DNA from: an uncultured Oscillospiraceae bacterium
GTDB lineage: Bacteria > Bacillota > Clostridia > Oscillospirales > Oscillospiraceae
Reading direction: 5' to 3'
Assembly (NCBI GenBank): GCA_910579965.1
Contig: CAJTWF010000003.1
Span: forward strand, 50,682 to 114,681
DNA length: 64,000 nucleotides
Shown: in pieces, positions 9,253 to 16,971 of the stretch
Numbering within the stretch: the first letter of the stretch is position 1
Layout of the letters: every line of letters starts with the position of its first letter
Notes under the pieces: model-generated
The model's input: the letters and a program-made list of their open reading frames with translations, nothing else
The model's database searches: none
What the model was told of the DNA's origin: nothing
Made by a program: the position numbers and the translations under genes

Positions 9253-9846
9253 CTAGAGCATATGGCCGGCGGTGCCGGACCGCAGCGGATTCGGGTAATT
9301 GATGGAGAGCAGCTCCGCCACCTTGTTGGTATTGTTGGCCCAGTTGTGGGGCTGGTTGGAGTGGATCTGTACGCTGTCCCCGGGATAGAGGGTGTAGCGG
9401 CTGTTCTCCACCCACAGGGAGACGATCCCGGTGAGCACGTAGATGAACTCCTCCCCGGTGTGGGCGTACAGCTCCGGCACCAGCGTATCCGGATCGCTGA
9501 AGGGCATCAGCAGAAAACGCCGTGGCAGAAAGTCAAAGGCCTGGGTGTCGTGGCTGAGGATGCTCTGGATAATCTGGGGGCTGACCATGGTTTGATGGGT
9601 GCTGAAGCTGTGGACCACCGGGTCCTGCCGGTCCGGCGGCTCGGTGTCAAAGAAGGTGGACAGGGGGACCTCCAGGCACTTTGCGATTTTCGCCAGGGAG
9701 TCCACCGCAACGGAGGAGATCCCCCGCTCGATCTGGGACAGGAAGCCCACGGAAAACCCGGTGAGGTCCCCCAGGTTCTTCAGAGTGTACTTCTTTTCTG
9801 TGCGCAGCGCTTTGATCTTTGCGCCAATGGTCTGATTGGGGTCCAT
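9253..9846 (-). CDS. XRE-family regulator with C-terminal cupin domain
   Basis: 197-aa transcription factor. Residues about 6-60 form an HTH_3 domain (IGAKIKALRTEKKYTLKNLG, then GFSVGFLSQIERG). The C-terminal half (about 115-190) is a small-molecule-binding cupin (ELYAHTGEEFIYVLTG, LYPGDSVQIHSNQPHNW). This is the PuuR/SinR-like architecture common near amino-acid and polyamine catabolism genes. The start was set at 9846 because AGGAGA lies 6 nt upstream; the longer open frame has no ribosome site. It is divergent from the hypD activase gene and has a near-consensus promoter, so it is a candidate regulator of the hydroxyproline island. Confidence 0.92.
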   Translation of the reverse strand: MDPNQTIGAKIKALRTEKKYTLKNLGDLTGFSVGFLSQIERGISSVAVDSLAKIAKCLEVPLSTFFDTEPPDRQDPVVHSFSTHQTMVSPQIIQSILSHDTQAFDFLPRRFLLMPFSDPDTLVPELYAHTGEEFIYVLTGIVSLWVENSRYTLYPGDSVQIHSNQPHNWANNTNKVAELLSINYPNPLRSGTAGHML

Positions 9847-9876
9847 ACCGCGTCTCCTGTTCTTTTGGATAATTCC

Positions 9877-9905
9877 ATTATACTTGATTTTCCTCTGGCT
9901 GTCAA
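9877..9905 (-). promoter_or_regulatory. Consensus promoter of the XRE-cupin gene
   Basis: Minus strand TTGACA (9900-9905), 17-nt spacer, TATAAT (9877-9882). The -10 lies in an ATAAT-GGA-ATTAT inverted repeat, suggesting repressor control or autoregulation. Confidence 0.8.
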
Positions 9906-9994
9906 CGAGGAGAAGCCGGGCCGGGCAGAACCGGATCCGGCGGCCCGGGGCGGGTTGACTGCTAAATATCAAAACAAACCGTCAAATTCTATGG

Positions 9995-10042
9995 TTGACA
10001 ACCGGGAGGATTGCAGTACAATGAGAATGAACGCAGGTTCAT
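9995..10042 (+). promoter_or_regulatory. Promoter and operator-like repeat of hypD activase-hypD
   Basis: TTGACA (9995-10000), 16-nt spacer, TACAAT (10017-10022). The transcription start region is covered by the inverted repeat ATGAAC-N4-GTTCAT at 10027-10042, in the position of a repressor operator. Confidence 0.7.
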
Positions 10043-10069
10043 ATTTATGAAAACCAAGGAGGGCAGTAG

Positions 10070-10960
10070 ATGGGAGCGCCGCTGGTATTCAATATCCAGA
10101 AGTACGCCATCCACGACGGCGAGGGCATCCGCACCACGGTCTTTTTCAAGGGCTGCCCCCTCTCCTGCCGGTGGTGCCACAACCCGGAGAGCCAGCGCTG
10201 GCAGCGGGAGCTGATGTTTCACAGAGACCGCTGTACCGGCTGCGGGGCCTGCGCCGCCGTCTGCCCGGAGGGGGCGGCCCAGAGCGGGGAGGGCTGCGCC
10301 GGCTGCGGGATCTGCGCCGGCGCCTGCGTCCACGGAGCCCGGGAGCTGGTGGGCCGGGAGTATCCCCTGGAGGAGCTGGTCCGGGAGCTGGAGAAGGACC
10401 GGATGTTCTACGAGCAGTCCGGCGGCGGGATCACCCTCTCCGGCGGCGAGGCCCTGGCCCAGGACATGGACTACATGGAGGAGCTGGCCCGGCGGCTCTG
10501 CGGGAGGGGCTACAGCGTGGATTTCGACACCTGCGGCCACGTCCCCTATTCCCATTTCCAGCGGGTGCTGCCCTACGCGGACGCCTTTCTCTACGACCTC
10601 AAGCTGCTGGATCCGGCGGACCACCGGCGGTACACCGGCGCGGACAACCGGCTGATTCTGGAGAATCTGAGGCGGCTGAGCGCGGACGGGGGGAAGATCA
10701 ACCTCCGCCTGCCGCTGATTAAGGGCGTGAACGCCAGTGATGCGTACATCCGCCAGATCACGGCGTTTCTCAAGGCGGAAAATATCCGCGTCTACCGGGT
10801 GAATCTGCTGAAATACCACGAGACCGGGCGGGGCAAGTATGAAAAGCTGGGAAAAATCTATGACCAGGCGGGCATGGCCCCGCCGGAGGACCAGTGGCTG
10901 GAGCGGGCGGCGGACATGTTCCGGCAGGACGGATGGACAAACATTCATATAGGAGGTTAG
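10070..10960 (+). CDS. Glycyl-radical enzyme activating protein (radical SAM), HypD activase
   Basis: 296-aa radical-SAM enzyme of the pyruvate-formate-lyase activase family. It makes the glycyl radical on its partner using SAM and a [4Fe-4S] cluster. The cluster Cys are C29, C33 and C36 (GCPLSCRWCHNPES). An inserted bacterial ferredoxin domain follows, with Cys at about 55, 58, 61, 65 and 76, 79, 82, 86, which would hold two more clusters; this is typical of activases of dehydratase- and decarboxylase-type GREs. SAM-binding GGE appears in TLSGGEALAQ. AAGGAGG precedes the ATG. The gene stops 4 bp before the GRE gene, so this is its dedicated activase. Confidence 0.95.
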   Translation: MGAPLVFNIQKYAIHDGEGIRTTVFFKGCPLSCRWCHNPESQRWQRELMFHRDRCTGCGACAAVCPEGAAQSGEGCAGCGICAGACVHGARELVGREYPLEELVRELEKDRMFYEQSGGGITLSGGEALAQDMDYMEELARRLCGRGYSVDFDTCGHVPYSHFQRVLPYADAFLYDLKLLDPADHRRYTGADNRLILENLRRLSADGGKINLRLPLIKGVNASDAYIRQITAFLKAENIRVYRVNLLKYHETGRGKYEKLGKIYDQAGMAPPEDQWLERAADMFRQDGWTNIHIGG

Positions 10961-10964
10961 ACCA

Positions 10965-13355
10965 ATGGCGGAGAGACAGGAGCGGGGCATGAACGAGCGC
11001 ATCCGCAGGCTGAGAAGGCTGAGCGTGGAGACCCAGCCCCATATCGACATGGAGCGGGCCGTCCTGGAGACGGAGGCCTACCAGATGTACGAGGGCAGGG
11101 TGTCCGTGCCGGAGCTGCGGGCCCTGACGCTGAAGCATATCTTCACCCATAAGACCCTGTACATCGGCGAAGGCGAGCTGATCGTGGGGGAGAAGGGGGC
11201 CTGTCCCCAGTCCGCCCCCACCTTCCCGGAGCTGTGCTGCCACACCCTGGAGGACATGCGCAACATGAACGACCGGGCGGTGGTCAACTTCACCGTCACG
11301 GAGGAGGACCTGAACATCCAGCAGGAGAAGATCATCCCCTACTGGGAGGACCGGTCCATGCGCCGCCGGATCCTGGACAGCATGTCCCAGGAGTGGAAGG
11401 ACGCCTATGAGGCCGGCATCTTCACCGAGTTCATGGAGCAGCGGGGCCCCGGCCACACGGTGGGCTCCGCCAAGCTCTACGAGAAGGGATATCTCGACTA
11501 CCAGGAGGACATCCGGGCGGCCCTGGCCAAGCTGGACTACGAGAGCGCAGATGCGGAGGTCCTGAACCGGCGGGATCAGCTCAACGCCATGCTCATCGCC
11601 TGCGACGCCATTATGATCCTGGGCAGGCGCTACGGGGAGCTGGCCCGGAAGCTGGCGGCGGAGTGCCGGGACGAGCAGCGGAAAAAGGAGCTCCTCCAGA
11701 TCGCCGCCAACTGCGACGTGGTCCCCGCCCACAGGCCGGAGACCTTCTATCAGGCCATCCAGACCTACTGGTTCACCCATCTGGCGGTGACCACGGAGCT
11801 CAACCCCTGGGACGCCTACTCCCCCGGCCACTTTGACCAGCACCTGGGCCCCTTCTATGAGCGGGACACCCAGGCGGGCCTCCTCACCCGGGACCAGGCC
11901 CTGGAGCTGATGGAGTGCCTGTGGGTGAAGTTCTACAACCAGCCCGCCCCGCCCAAGGTGGGCATCACCCTCAAGGAGAGCAGCACCTACACGGACTTCG
12001 CCAACATCAACACCGGCGGCATCACCCCGGAGGGGGAGGACGGGGTCAACGAGGTGTCCTACATCATCCTGGACTGCATGGACGACCTCCAGCTGGTCCA
12101 GCCCAACTCCAACGTGCAGATCAGCCGCAAGAACCCCCGGCGGTTCCTCAAGCGGGCCTGCGAGATCTCCCGCAAGGGCTGGGGCCAGCCCGCGTTCTAC
12201 AACACGGAGGCCATCATCCAGGAGCTGATGAACGCCGGCAAGACCCTGGAGGACGCCCGGAAGGGCGGCTGCTCCGGCTGCGTGGAGACCGGGGCCTTCG
12301 GAAACGAGGCCTACATCCTCCAGGGCTACTTCAACCTGCCGAAGATCTTTGAGCTGGCCCTCTTTGACGGCGTGGATCAGATGACCGGCAGACAGCTGGG
12401 CCCCCGGACCGGCAGGGCGGAGGACTTCCAGACCTTTGACCAGCTCTGGGACGCGTACACCCGGCAGATCGAGTACTTTTTATCTGTGAAGATTCGGGGC
12501 TCCAACATCATCGAGGCACTGTACGCCAAGTATATGCCCGTCCCCTTCCTGTCCATTCTCACCAACGACTGCATCGCCAGCGGGAAGGACTACAACGCCG
12601 GCGGCGCCCGGTACAACACCAGCGTCATCCAGGGCGTGGGCGCCGGCACCATCACGGACTGTCTGGCTGCGGTGAAATATCATGTGTACGACAACCGGAG
12701 CTTCACCATGGCGGAGCTGCTCTCCGCCATGAGGGACAACTTCCAGGGCCACGACCGCATTCTGAATCTGGTCCGGAACAAAACGCCCAAGTACGGCAAC
12801 GACGACGACTATGCGGACGGCCTCATGCGGAAGGTGTTCAACTACTTTGTGGAGAGCGTCAGCGGCCGGCCCAACATGCGGGGCGGCACCTACCGTGTCG
12901 ACATGCTCCCCACCACATGCCATATCTATTTCGGAGATGTGATGATCGCCAGCCCCAACGGCCGGCTGGCCCACAAGCCGGTGAGCGAGGGCATTTCCCC
13001 GGAAAAGGGGGCCGATATCAACGGTCCTACCGCGGTCATCAAGTCCTGCGCCAAGATGGACCACCTGAAAACCGGCGGAACCCTCCTCAACCAGAAGTTC
13101 ACCCCCGCCGTGGTGGCCGGGGAGGAGGGGCTGGACCGGATGGCGGATCTGGTCCGCACCTACTTCGACATGGACGGCCACCACATCCAGTTCAACGTGG
13201 TAGGCCGGGAGACCCTGCTGGCCGCCCAGAAGAACCCGGAGGAGTACCGCGATCTGATCGTCCGGGTGGCCGGATACAGCGACTACTTCCGCAATCTGGA
13301 TAAGCCGCTCCAGGACGAGATCATCGAGCGCACCGAGCAGGACTTCGGCTGCTGA
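10965..13355 (+). CDS. hypD: Trans-4-hydroxy-L-proline dehydratase (glycyl radical enzyme)
   Basis: 796-aa glycyl radical enzyme that dehydrates trans-4-hydroxy-L-proline to 1-pyrroline-5-carboxylate. The substrate call comes from close similarity, from memory, to the Clostridioides difficile HypD sequence in the diagnostic blocks: EFMEQRGPGHTVG, TTELNPWDAYSPG, KVGITLKESSTYTDFANINT and GCSGCVETGAFG. Thiyl Cys439 and Glu441 (CVE) and radical Gly770 (RVAGYSDYF) are present. These differ from the GRE signatures for formate, choline, glycerol/diol or 4-hydroxyphenylacetate substrates. GGAGG is 8 nt before the ATG, and a strong terminator follows at 13397-13437. No proC is beside it; the nearby P5C consumer is a dehydrogenase. 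Confidence 0.92.
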   Translation: MAERQERGMNERIRRLRRLSVETQPHIDMERAVLETEAYQMYEGRVSVPELRALTLKHIFTHKTLYIGEGELIVGEKGACPQSAPTFPELCCHTLEDMRNMNDRAVVNFTVTEEDLNIQQEKIIPYWEDRSMRRRILDSMSQEWKDAYEAGIFTEFMEQRGPGHTVGSAKLYEKGYLDYQEDIRAALAKLDYESADAEVLNRRDQLNAMLIACDAIMILGRRYGELARKLAAECRDEQRKKELLQIAANCDVVPAHRPETFYQAIQTYWFTHLAVTTELNPWDAYSPGHFDQHLGPFYERDTQAGLLTRDQALELMECLWVKFYNQPAPPKVGITLKESSTYTDFANINTGGITPEGEDGVNEVSYIILDCMDDLQLVQPNSNVQISRKNPRRFLKRACEISRKGWGQPAFYNTEAIIQELMNAGKTLEDARKGGCSGCVETGAFGNEAYILQGYFNLPKIFELALFDGVDQMTGRQLGPRTGRAEDFQTFDQLWDAYTRQIEYFLSVKIRGSNIIEALYAKYMPVPFLSILTNDCIASGKDYNAGGARYNTSVIQGVGAGTITDCLAAVKYHVYDNRSFTMAELLSAMRDNFQGHDRILNLVRNKTPKYGNDDDYADGLMRKVFNYFVESVSGRPNMRGGTYRVDMLPTTCHIYFGDVMIASPNGRLAHKPVSEGISPEKGADINGPTAVIKSCAKMDHLKTGGTLLNQKFTPAVVAGEEGLDRMADLVRTYFDMDGHHIQFNVVGRETLLAAQKNPEEYRDLIVRVAGYSDYFRNLDKPLQDEIIERTEQDFGC

Positions 13356-13396
13356 GCCGCCGTCCTCCAGAGCAAGCCGGTTCCCGCACAGACAAT

Positions 13397-13437
13397 CTGC
13401 GGGGCTGCGGAGATTTTCCGCGGCCCCGCGGTTTTTT
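13397..13437 (+). terminator. Intrinsic terminator of the hypD operon
   Basis: 15-bp GC stem (with two G-U pairs), 5-nt loop, then six T residues. Confidence 0.92.
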
Positions 13438-13461
13438 ATTCACAGAGGCCCGTTGTTGGCG

Positions 13462-13504
13462 TTGACATTTTCAATAATTTCATTATAATGAAATTATTGA
13501 AAAT
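13462..13504 (+). promoter_or_regulatory. Consensus promoter embedded in a perfect 38-bp palindrome
   Basis: TTGACA (13462-13467), 16-nt spacer, TATAAT (13484-13489). The segment 13467-13504 is a perfect palindrome of 19-bp arms whose centre falls inside the -10 box; its core is TTTCATTATAATGAAA. A dimeric or tetrameric regulator bound here would block the promoter. It drives the AraC-type regulator and shares its core with the pepP promoter. Confidence 0.85.
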
Positions 13505-13542
13505 TTAGCGCATTATTGTGAAAAGTCAGGAGGGAAGAATCA

Positions 13543-14679
13543 TTGCTGCTTGACCAGATATTTCGCGGAGCCTCCCCCTCTGCGGGGAAGCTGATCGCGC
13601 AGTTCTGCCAGAGGGAGGGGGTGACAGAGGAGGCGTTCCGCTTTGGGCTCATCGGCCTGTACGGGAGAAACCGGGAGGCCCCCTGCTGGGACGGGGCGGT
13701 GGAGACCATTGACGGGGCCCTCTGCCGTCTGGAGCTGCCGGAGCTTGCGGCGGTACTGGTGGGGCCGGAGACGGACTGCCGGACAGAGGCGGAGCGAATC
13801 GTGGGCTGGATGGAGGAGCGGGGAACCGCCGTTCAGGCGGCCTATCTCTCCGGACGGCGGCTGACGGAGGCGCGCCGCCTGCGGACCATGCTTGAGGCGG
13901 CGGCCGACGGGGCCTTCTACGCCCAGGCCCCGGGCTGCCGTCCTCTGGAGGAGCTGCTGGCGGTCCCCAGGGAGCCCGTGCTGTCTGCGGACGACATGGG
14001 GCGGCTGGGGCAGCTGCGCCGGGAGATCGCCTCCTGCCTGACCAGGGGCGAGGCGGCCTGCGTGGAGAGAAAGCTGGAGAGCTATGACGCCATCTGCGCC
14101 CAGGGCAGGCCGGCGGCCTATCGGGAGCAGTACGCCAGCCTGTACTGCTATGTCAGCGAGGAGCTGGCTGCGCCCGACAGGGAGCTGTCCAGATACCACC
14201 AGCAGCTGCGGCCGGAGGGCAAATCCGTTTTTCAGGCGGTGATGGAGGCCAACAGCGCCGGTCAGGTCCGGGCGTACCTGGCCTGGTACGCGGACCGGCT
14301 GCTGGCCTGGTATCATCCCCTGAAGGAGAACACGGCCCACCGGGTAACGGCCTACGTGGAGGAGTACGTGGGAAAGCACTACATGGAGACGGTGTCCATT
14401 GAGGAGATCGCCGCCCAGGTGGGGCTCTCCCCCAATTACGTGCGCTGCGTCTTCAAAAATACCCGGGGCGTGACCATCCAGAACTACCTGTCGGACTACC
14501 GGCTGCGCATGGCCTGCAAGCTGCTGCGGAACACCGCCGTCAAGGTGAGCCGGGTGGGGCAGATGGTAGGCTACAGCAATGTGTCCTATTTCTGCGCCGC
14601 CTTCCAGAAGCGATTCGGGAAAACGCCCAGCGAGTGGCGGGCAGGTCAGTGCGGGGAGGATACATATTTACGCCCATAA
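13543..14679 (+). CDS. AraC-family transcriptional regulator
   Basis: 378-aa regulator starting at TTG, with AGGAGGG 7 nt upstream; no ATG fits. The last 100 residues (about 272-372) hold both AraC helix-turn-helix motifs (VSIEEIAAQVGLSPNYVRCVF and VSRVGQMVGYSNVSYFCAAF) and the KTPSEWR end. The first 270 residues match no domain I recognise and may bind a ligand; no receiver Asp pocket is evident. The position between hypD and the peptide-binding lipoprotein gene suggests control of peptide or hydroxyproline use. Its promoter sits in a 38-bp palindrome, so it is itself tightly controlled, possibly by itself. Confidence 0.9.
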   Translation: MLLDQIFRGASPSAGKLIAQFCQREGVTEEAFRFGLIGLYGRNREAPCWDGAVETIDGALCRLELPELAAVLVGPETDCRTEAERIVGWMEERGTAVQAAYLSGRRLTEARRLRTMLEAAADGAFYAQAPGCRPLEELLAVPREPVLSADDMGRLGQLRREIASCLTRGEAACVERKLESYDAICAQGRPAAYREQYASLYCYVSEELAAPDRELSRYHQQLRPEGKSVFQAVMEANSAGQVRAYLAWYADRLLAWYHPLKENTAHRVTAYVEEYVGKHYMETVSIEEIAAQVGLSPNYVRCVFKNTRGVTIQNYLSDYRLRMACKLLRNTAVKVSRVGQMVGYSNVSYFCAAFQKRFGKTPSEWRAGQCGEDTYLRP

Positions 14680-14951
14680 TTTCATAATTGAAAAAATTCT
14701 GCCCCTGATTTTCCCCAAGAACATCATATATGTGAAATTTTGTTATTTATTAATGAACATCATAAGAAATTGTTGTGGAAACCTCAGAAGTTTATTGCTA
14801 TAATCGGAATTGTACAGTACCTGCGTTGTCCCGGCAGTTCCCATGAAATCTGGAAGGGGCCCCTTCCAGAGGGGCGGGATAGCATCTATCCCGCCGCAGC
14901 GGCATTCAGAGCCTGGGAGCGGGTGCGTAGTGCAAAAAAAGACAGGAGTGT
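14680..14951 (+). promoter_or_regulatory. Promoter and structured leader of the peptide-binding lipoprotein gene
   Basis: AT-rich start with TTTCATAATTGAAA at about 14680. An extended -10 (TGCTATAAT, hexamer 14799-14804) with only a weak -35 is followed by about 140 nt of leader. The leader contains a perfect 22-bp palindrome at 14849-14870 and a 9-bp-arm hairpin (GCGGGATAG/CTATCCCGC) at 14874-14894. No T-run follows these stems, so attenuation is not shown; they may stabilise the mRNA or hide a site. Confidence 0.65.
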
Positions 14952-16946
14952 ATGAAGATGAAAAGAAAGGGAATCCGTATTCTGACGATGCTGCTGGCCG
15001 TTATGCTTGTCCTGTCCGCCTGCGGCGGAAACAACAGCGCCCCGGCCGACAGCAGCGGCACACCCGGCGGCGAGACCAACGCGCCTCCCACGCCCGGCAA
15101 CGGCGGCGAGCCCATCAAGGATCTGGTAACCTTTGCCAACGCCGGCACCCACGAGGTGGAGAACTTCTTCATGATCGGCACCGAGCTGGGCGCTGACCTG
15201 GACGTTCTGTGCAACGCCTACTCCCCCCTGCTGGAGATCAACAACAAGGGCCAGCTGCAGCCTGCGGTGGCCAAGGAGTGGGGCACCGAGGACGGCGGCA
15301 AGACCTGGACCTTCAAGCTCCGGGACGATGTGACCTGGGTAGACGTGGAGGGCAACGAGAAGGCCAAGTGCACCGCCCAGGACTGGGTCACCGCCATGGA
15401 GTGGATCCTCAACTTTGAGAAGAACGGCTCCACCAACACCTCCATGCTCAAGGCCATGGTGGAAGGCGCGGAGGAGTACTACGAATACACCAAGAACCTG
15501 GCCGAGACCAACCCTGGCGCGGCCCTGGCCCTGTCCACGGAGAACAATCCCGAGTTTGACAAGGTGGGCATCGAGGCTCCCGACGACTACACCCTCCACT
15601 ACACCTGCATTGACCAGTACCCCTACTTCGACACTCTCTGCACCTCCGCCGCCATGTACTCCGTCTCCCAGGCGGAGATCGATGAGAAGGGCGTGGAGAA
15701 CATGATCGGCATGTCCAACGAAACTGCGTGGTACAACGGCGCCTACACCATCACCTCCTATATCATGAACAACGAGAAGGTCCTCACCCGCAACCCCGCC
15801 TACTGGGACAAGGACTGCACCCTGTTTGACACCGTCACCATTATCATGATCGACGACGCCAACCGGGACGATCAGCTCTTTGACACCGGCGAGGTGGACC
15901 ACTGCTCCCTGAGCGAGAACGGCCTCAAGACCATTCTCGACAACCCCAGCGACGCCCGCAACCAGGAGCTGACGGAGACCCGCTTCCGCAAGTACTCCTT
16001 CCAGTACCTCATCAACTACGCCAAGAACAATGAGGACGGCACCCCGGATGTGAACTGGAACACCGCCATTGCCAACGAGAACTTCCGCAAGAGCCTGTAC
16101 TACGGCGTGAACCTGGAGAACACCTGGGCCCGGGTCAACCCCACCAACCCCATGAAGCTGGAGAACCTGTGCTTCACCATGAAGGGCTTCCTCTACTTCT
16201 CCGACGGCACCGACTACACGGACCGTGTCATTGAGAAGCTGGACAACATCCGCCCCTACGACGGGGAGCACGCCCGCCGCTTCAACGAGCAGCTGGGCCT
16301 GGAGTACCGGGACAAGGCCATTGAGGAGCTGACCGCCAAGGGCGTCACCTTCCCCGTGGGCATCGACTACTACATCAAGGCCGGCTCCGCCACCGCTCTG
16401 GACGCGGCCACTGTTCTGAAGGAGAACTTTGAGCGCACTCTGGGCAGCGACTACGTGAGCTTCAACATCAAGGAGTACATCTCCAGTCTTGGCCAGGAGG
16501 TTCGCGCCCCCAGGCTCCACAGCTTCACCGGCACCGGCTGGGGCGCTGACTACGGCGACGTGGAGAACTTCCTGGAGCAGACCATCTACGGCTACGACGG
16601 CGCCGACTTCTCCATGAACTACACCAACATCAACGACATCACGGACCCCGACTGCATCGCCCTCTTTGAGGAGTTCACCCGCATGGTGCAGGACGCCCAG
16701 ACCATCACCGACGACATGGACGCCCGCTACGAGGCCTTTGCCGACGCCGAGGCGTTCCTGCTCAACCACGCCCTGACCATCCCCTCCAACTACGAGAACT
16801 CCTGGCAGCTGACCAAGATCAACGACTACTCCAAGATGTACGCCCTCTACGGCTGCCAGAACAATACCTACAAGAACTGGGAGACCTCCACGGTGCCCTA
16901 CACCGCCGAGGACTACGCCCGCTTCGAGGCTGAGTTCAATTCCTAA
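14952..16946 (+). CDS. ABC transporter peptide-binding lipoprotein (SBP family 5)
   Basis: 664-aa extracellular solute-binding protein of the DppA/OppA type, anchored by a lipid. The signal peptide ends in the lipobox LSAC with Cys24, followed by a flexible Ser/Gly/Pro linker. Family blocks include AVAKEWGTEDGGKTWTFKL, DDVTWVD, FRKSLYYGVN and a C-terminal domain closing before FEAEFNS. Its role is capture of peptides or opines at the cell surface. No permease or ATPase gene is adjacent, so it is an orphan in this window. It is followed 25 bp later by P5C dehydrogenase on the same strand, probably in one transcript, which ties peptide capture to proline/hydroxyproline breakdown. Confidence 0.9.
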   Translation: MKMKRKGIRILTMLLAVMLVLSACGGNNSAPADSSGTPGGETNAPPTPGNGGEPIKDLVTFANAGTHEVENFFMIGTELGADLDVLCNAYSPLLEINNKGQLQPAVAKEWGTEDGGKTWTFKLRDDVTWVDVEGNEKAKCTAQDWVTAMEWILNFEKNGSTNTSMLKAMVEGAEEYYEYTKNLAETNPGAALALSTENNPEFDKVGIEAPDDYTLHYTCIDQYPYFDTLCTSAAMYSVSQAEIDEKGVENMIGMSNETAWYNGAYTITSYIMNNEKVLTRNPAYWDKDCTLFDTVTIIMIDDANRDDQLFDTGEVDHCSLSENGLKTILDNPSDARNQELTETRFRKYSFQYLINYAKNNEDGTPDVNWNTAIANENFRKSLYYGVNLENTWARVNPTNPMKLENLCFTMKGFLYFSDGTDYTDRVIEKLDNIRPYDGEHARRFNEQLGLEYRDKAIEELTAKGVTFPVGIDYYIKAGSATALDAATVLKENFERTLGSDYVSFNIKEYISSLGQEVRAPRLHSFTGTGWGADYGDVENFLEQTIYGYDGADFSMNYTNINDITDPDCIALFEEFTRMVQDAQTITDDMDARYEAFADAEAFLLNHALTIPSNYENSWQLTKINDYSKMYALYGCQNNTYKNWETSTVPYTAEDYARFEAEFNS

Positions 16947-16971
16947 TCGGACGACAGGGAGGAAAGAGAAC

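Noticed and set aside
13467..13504. The 38-bp palindrome as an intrinsic terminator
   Set aside because: It is AT-rich, has no loop or T-run of its own, contains a consensus promoter, and a separate strong terminator already lies at 13397-13437.
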